7,800 bases of DNA from CAZGZD01 sp964530005 (GTDB lineage Bacteria; Patescibacteriota; Microgenomatia; UBA1406; GWC2-37-13), in assembly GCA_964530005.1 (NCBI GenBank), contig CAZGZD010000032.1, forward strand, positions 1 through 7,800, written 5' to 3'. The position numbers and the translations under genes are program-made. This document shows positions 4,591-7,800 of the stretch, in pieces. The notes under the pieces are model-generated. The model did no database searches. It was not told the origin of the DNA and saw only the letters and a program-made list of their open reading frames with translations. Position 1 is the first letter of the stretch. Each line of letters starts with the position of its first letter.

Positions 4591-7404
4591 ATGTTCAAGC
4601 CAGTGGAATCCACTCCTAATTTTGTGGAGATCGAAGAAAAAATCACAGATTTTTGGAAAAAAAATAAGATATTTGAGAAGTCAATATCTGCTCGGCCTAA
4701 GGATCGGAACTGGACATTTTTGGATGGCCCTCCATTTGTGACGGGTACGCCTCATTATGGCTCGCTTTTGTCAAGTCTGCCTAAAGATCTATATGGCCGC
4801 TATTTCACGATGAAAGGGTATCGAGTTCGCCGAGTGTGGGGGTGGGATGGCCATGGTCTACCAATTGAGAATAAGGTAGAGGGAGAACTTGATATCAAAA
4901 GAAAGAGAGACATAGAGGAGAAGGTAGGTGTCAAAAAATTCATTGACGAGTGCAAAAAATATGTGAATCGCGTATCTGCGGACTGGGAATGGTATATAGA
5001 TCGGATAGGTCGGTGGGTGGATTTTGAGAATGCATACCGTACATGGGACAAGGATTATATGGAGTCTGTGATGTGGGTATTTCATGGACTTTACTCAAAG
5101 GGATATGTGTATAAAGGGCTTCGGGTATCTCTTTACTGCCCACATTGCGCAACCCCTGTATCCAACTTCGAAGTCGCTATGGATGCTGACAACTACAAAG
5201 ATATTACAGAGTCCGCAACAACCTATAAGTATCAAGTAAAAGAGGAACCCGGCACTTATTTTCTGGCTTGGTCAACTACTCCGTGGAACAAGATTGCAAC
5301 TCCGGCTCTTGCTGTCAATCCCAAGCTTATTTATGTAAAAGTAAAGCAGGGAAGTGAATATTATATTCTGGCCAAAAGTACTCTAAAAATCCTTGACAAA
5401 AAGCCTGAGTATAAAATTGTCGAGTCATACAAAGGCCACGAGTTGGTAGGACTGGAGTTTGTGCCACATTATGACTATTACAAAGTAGAAAAAGATAAGA
5501 GTGCATTTATCATTGTCTCTGGGGACTTTGTCACAGCTGATGAGGGTACAGGCATTGTCACTCTTGCCGTATACGGAGAAGAGGATCTTGTCGTCATGAA
5601 TCGGGACAATATTCAACAGGTCTTTCATATAGATGATGAAGGGATAGTGAAAAGCGATGTCCCTAAATTTGCTGGGATGTACTACCTAAAAGCCAATAAA
5701 GCCGTAAATGAAGATCTTATGGAGCGCGGGTTAGTCTACCGAGATGATCAGTATACCCATAGTGTAGCTCATTGTTGGCGATGTGCTACTCGACTTTTTT
5801 ATAACCCACAAAATGCATGGTATGTGAATGTACAGAAGCTTAAAGGTCGTATGCAAAAGACCAACGAAGATGTAAATTGGTATCCAAAGCATTTTAAGCA
5901 TGGTAGGTTTTTAAAGAGTATGGAGTCGGCGCCTGACTGGAATATCTCTCGAAGTCGCTATTGGGGTTCGCCTGTGCCTGTATGGGAATGCGAATGTGGA
6001 GAATACTTTGTCCCCTCCTCAATAGCTTCGCTTGAAGAAGCATCAGGGCAAAAAGTTGTCGACCTCCACAAACCAGAGATCGATCTTGTCACTATAGTCT
6101 GCAAAAAATGCGGCAAAAAAGCGCACCGTACCCCAGAAGTTTTAGATAGTTGGATTGAGGCTGGATCAGCATCATTTGCTGAACGCCACTTTCCTTTTAA
6201 CAAGGACGAGAAGATAGAAGATTTTTTTCCACCTGATTTTATAGCGGAGTATACTGGCCAGATTCGAGCTTGGTTCTATGTGCTTCATGTCATTGGAGCT
6301 GCGCTGTATGATGCGCAAGCTTTTAAAAATGTCTCAGTGACTGGTGTGATCTTAGGCACAGATGGACGCAAGATGAGTAAAAATTTCAAAAACTATCCGG
6401 ATCCAAAAGCTATGCTCCAGAAGTATGGGGGAGATGCTTTGAGACTTTACCTACTTGGCTCACCTGTGATGCGGGGTGAGGATATTCTAATATCTGAGGA
6501 TGCATATCGAGATCAGGTTCGTGGAGTTCTTTTAGTCCTTTGGAATATATATAAGTTTTTTGTCACATATGCATCAGTTGACGGATGGGATAACTCAAAA
6601 GATTTCGGTAGCTCGAGTAAAAATATTCTGGATATCTGGATTTTGTCCCGACTTAATGGACTCGTAAAAGATACGACCACAAGTCTTGATTCATATGACT
6701 CAGTTCGTACAATCTCTCAATATAGCGAATTCATTCATGATCTTTCCAACTGGTATATACGTCGAAGTCGTGATCGAATTGGACCTTCAGCAGTAGACGA
6801 TCAAGATAAGATTGCATTTTACACAACTTGCCATACAGCGTTAACCACTCTTTGCACGCTTATGGCGCCTGTTGCGCCCTTTATAGCAGAGGAGATTTAT
6901 AAAAATCTGACTGGTGATGAGTCTATTCATCTTGCCAATTGGCCGACGGTTGATGAAAAGGCGATTGATATGGAGATTGAGCGTGAGATGGAGGAGGCCA
7001 GAAGAGTCGTTGAGGCAGCCCATGCTCTTCGTCGAGAAAAGGGGATTAAGGTACGGCAGCCGCTGTCTGCACTTACTGTGAAGTCTCCTGTTGGATTTTC
7101 GGTACAGGTTGAGTTCCTTATTGCGGATGAGGTAAATGTGTTAGAGGTAAAGCACACTAAGGGGTCAAAGCTGATTGTGAATTTTGATTTTTCGACAAAC
7201 CCAAAGCTTATTGCCGCAGGTACGGCGCGTGACATAATCCGCCAGATTCAGGGAGAGCGCAAAAAAATAGGCACAGAGTTTAGTGATTTTGTTATTGTCT
7301 ATCTACCAGAGTGGCCACATGAGCATGAAGAGGAGATTAAGCGTAAAGCTCTTGTGTCTGAGCTTATAAATTCAGATGAGTTTAAGGTTGAGAAAGTAAA
7401 ATAG
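4591..7404 (+). CDS. ileS: Isoleucyl-tRNA synthetase, type 2 (eukaryote/archaea-like)
   Basis: This enzyme charges tRNA-Ile with isoleucine in the cytoplasm. It is a class I synthetase of 937 residues. The HIGH-equivalent is GTPHYGSLL (52-60): the PHYG form marks the type 2 lineage, but the final His is Ser58. GWDGHGLPIENKVE follows at about residues 89-102. The CP1 editing domain (about 190-400) includes WSTTPWN (227-233) and GTGIVTLAVYGEED (319-332). Cysteine pairs suitable for zinc are C183/C186, C395/C398, C467/C469 and C504/C507. The KMSKS loop reads KMSKN (594-598), followed by the type 2 hallmark FKNYPDP. The anticodon-binding domain includes SNWYIRRSRDR and LMAPVAPFIAEEIY. The C-terminus (about 820-937) resembles DUF5915, known from type 2 IleRS, but is shorter than in typical bacterial type 2 enzymes of over 1000 residues. 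ValRS and LeuRS are less likely given FKNYPDP and this C-terminal domain. It has its own promoter and no Shine-Dalgarno sequence. Confidence 0.96.
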   Translation: MFKPVESTPNFVEIEEKITDFWKKNKIFEKSISARPKDRNWTFLDGPPFVTGTPHYGSLLSSLPKDLYGRYFTMKGYRVRRVWGWDGHGLPIENKVEGELDIKRKRDIEEKVGVKKFIDECKKYVNRVSADWEWYIDRIGRWVDFENAYRTWDKDYMESVMWVFHGLYSKGYVYKGLRVSLYCPHCATPVSNFEVAMDADNYKDITESATTYKYQVKEEPGTYFLAWSTTPWNKIATPALAVNPKLIYVKVKQGSEYYILAKSTLKILDKKPEYKIVESYKGHELVGLEFVPHYDYYKVEKDKSAFIIVSGDFVTADEGTGIVTLAVYGEEDLVVMNRDNIQQVFHIDDEGIVKSDVPKFAGMYYLKANKAVNEDLMERGLVYRDDQYTHSVAHCWRCATRLFYNPQNAWYVNVQKLKGRMQKTNEDVNWYPKHFKHGRFLKSMESAPDWNISRSRYWGSPVPVWECECGEYFVPSSIASLEEASGQKVVDLHKPEIDLVTIVCKKCGKKAHRTPEVLDSWIEAGSASFAERHFPFNKDEKIEDFFPPDFIAEYTGQIRAWFYVLHVIGAALYDAQAFKNVSVTGVILGTDGRKMSKNFKNYPDPKAMLQKYGGDALRLYLLGSPVMRGEDILISEDAYRDQVRGVLLVLWNIYKFFVTYASVDGWDNSKDFGSSSKNILDIWILSRLNGLVKDTTTSLDSYDSVRTISQYSEFIHDLSNWYIRRSRDRIGPSAVDDQDKIAFYTTCHTALTTLCTLMAPVAPFIAEEIYKNLTGDESIHLANWPTVDEKAIDMEIEREMEEARRVVEAAHALRREKGIKVRQPLSALTVKSPVGFSVQVEFLIADEVNVLEVKHTKGSKLIVNFDFSTNPKLIAAGTARDIIRQIQGERKKIGTEFSDFVIVYLPEWPHEHEEEIKRKALVSELINSDEFKVEKVK

Positions 7405-7421
7405 GATCAAGAATTCTTTTA

Positions 7422-7506
7422 CTTTTACTTGTTTCTGACTCCAGTGGGTTCCCTCCCATTCCGATAAATCGGAATAGGTCTACCAAGTAGCACAAACAAG
7501 CAAAAG
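7422..7506. repeat. Imperfect long inverted repeat enclosing a hairpin
   Basis: CTTTTACTTGTTT (7422-7434) pairs with AAACAAGCAAAAG (7494-7506) over 13 positions with a single A-C mismatch. Weaker AT pairing continues outward towards 7412 and 7519. The 59-base interior holds the perfect hairpin at 7458-7475. The right arm is followed by an A7 run (7511-7517), so on the minus strand the element begins after a T-rich stretch. It could be a termination or processing structure for ileS, a structured 5' region of the next transcript, or a small RNA. Pairing is read by eye and was not energy-scored. Confidence 0.45.
7458..7475. terminator. Perfect hairpin after ileS, possible terminator without a U tract
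   Basis: ATTCCGATAAATCGGAAT is a perfect inverted repeat: eight-base arms around AA, realistically a seven-pair stem with a TAAA tetraloop. It starts 54 bases after the ileS stop. It lacks the run of Ts that a classical intrinsic terminator needs (AGGTCTACC follows), so a terminator role is only one option. An operator for a dimeric protein or an RNA-stabilising hairpin is also possible. Confidence 0.45.
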
Positions 7507-7526
7507 CAACAAAAAAATTATTTCAA

Positions 7527-7532
7527 TTTAAT
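7527..7532 (+). promoter_or_regulatory. Possible -10 element upstream of the SEDS gene
   Basis: TTTAAT (five of six to TATAAT) sits 14 bases before ATG 7547, inside TCAATTTAAT, which also occurs at the equivalent place upstream of ftsQ (600-609). There is no recognisable -35 hexamer at the right distance. An overlapping weaker option is TTTAAG at 7534-7539, seven bases from the ATG. The call is weak. Confidence 0.25.
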
Positions 7533-7546
7533 CTTTAAGAATACTA

Positions 7547-7800
7547 ATGAAGCGACTTCTTTTGCCAGCATGTACAATTGCACTTTTTGGCTTTTTTAAT
7601 CTTTTTGGAATTAAGTCAGGACTTCATATATATCATTTTGTATTTTTTTTACTTGGTCTGGTAGCCTATTTTGTTGTTCGGTCAATTGGCTGGCAGTTTT
7701 TTCGGCTTAATGCACGCTTTTTTTACTGGTTCTTTGTGGGACTTCTGATAATTACTTTTATAATTGGAGTGAATTCCCGAGGCTCCACGCGCTGGATTGA
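7547..7800 (+). CDS. FtsW/RodA-family SEDS peptidoglycan glycosyltransferase, N-terminal part
   Basis: SEDS proteins are multi-pass membrane glycosyltransferases that polymerise lipid II, with a partner class B penicillin-binding protein. The 84 complete codons seen run to the window edge without a stop. From ATG 7547 (MKRLLLPACT), hydrophobic segments lie at about 6-19, 27-44 and 58-75. They are followed by GVNSRGSTRWI (about 74-84), matching the family's motif in which a Gly and small residue precede Arg-Trp-Ile before the third helix region. The first cytoplasmic tail is nearly absent, which is more RodA-like than the longer FtsW tails, but the fragment cannot separate the two. Intact members are about 360-400 residues, so most of the gene lies outside. 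No Shine-Dalgarno sequence is visible. The position next to ftsQAZ, and MurG making the substrate, fits a division or elongation role. Confidence 0.85.
   Translation, partial: MKRLLLPACTIALFGFFNLFGIKSGLHIYHFVFFLLGLVAYFVVRSIGWQFFRLNARFFYWFFVGLLIITFIIGVNSRGSTRWI

Larger units (their letters stand above)
7405..7546. other. Intergenic region between ileS and the SEDS gene
   Basis: This 142-base gap, the longest in the window, carries no gene I can support. It has a pyrimidine-rich left part (7415-7440), a hairpin, a purine/A-rich right part (7492-7517) that can pair with the left, and an AT-rich promoter-like stretch before ATG 7547. No tRNA cloverleaf is evident. Confidence 0.6.

Noticed and set aside
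7445..7458. TGGGTTCCCTCCCA looks like a tRNA T-arm.
   Set aside because: The loop is six bases, lacks the conserved TTCRA pattern, and no acceptor, D or anticodon arm can be placed around it.

Overview
The window reads as one strand of a division and cell-wall (dcw) cluster from a bacterium with a small, AT-leaning genome. All seven supported genes lie on the + strand and are tightly packed. The best guess for the host is a member of the Patescibacteria / Candidate Phyla Radiation, possibly Microgenomates-like. The reasons are an IleRS with a PHYGS version of the HIGH motif, a trimmed dcw cluster followed by ileS, no Shine-Dalgarno sequences, and promoters abutting start codons. This assignment rests on family knowledge and inference, not on a marker gene. 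TGA, TAA and TAG all end genes here and no gene needs a recoded TGA, so there is no sign of the Gracilibacteria/SR1 code.

Layout: (1) 1-534, the C-terminal half of a MurG glycosyltransferase whose reading frame is broken near the left edge; (2) 616-1446, an FtsQ/DivIB-type division protein; (3) 1471-2745, FtsA; (4) 2757-3935, FtsZ, with a canonical C-terminal FtsA-binding tail; (5) 3977-4552, an unrecognised four-helix membrane protein with its own consensus promoter; (6) 4591-7404, a eukaryote/archaea-like (type 2) isoleucyl-tRNA synthetase, also with its own consensus promoter; (7) 7405-7546, the longest gap, with an inverted repeat inside an imperfect long stem; (8) 7547-7800, the N-terminal part of an FtsW/RodA SEDS glycosyltransferase running off the right edge.

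The genes form a coherent set. MurG makes lipid II, the SEDS protein polymerises it, FtsZ builds the cytokinetic ring, FtsA anchors FtsZ to the membrane, and FtsQ scaffolds the divisome. IleRS is a housekeeping enzyme placed inside the cluster, and murC, murB and ddl are absent between murG and ftsQ.

The most interesting signals are regulatory and structural, not a new gene system. Two near-perfect sigma-70-type promoters sit so close to their ATGs that the transcripts should be leaderless. Other points are the altered IleRS active-site and editing motifs, the FtsZ signature-motif substitution, the unassigned membrane protein and the structured gap before the SEDS gene. I found no mobile element, CRISPR array, tRNA or rRNA, and no evidence of an undescribed multi-gene system.
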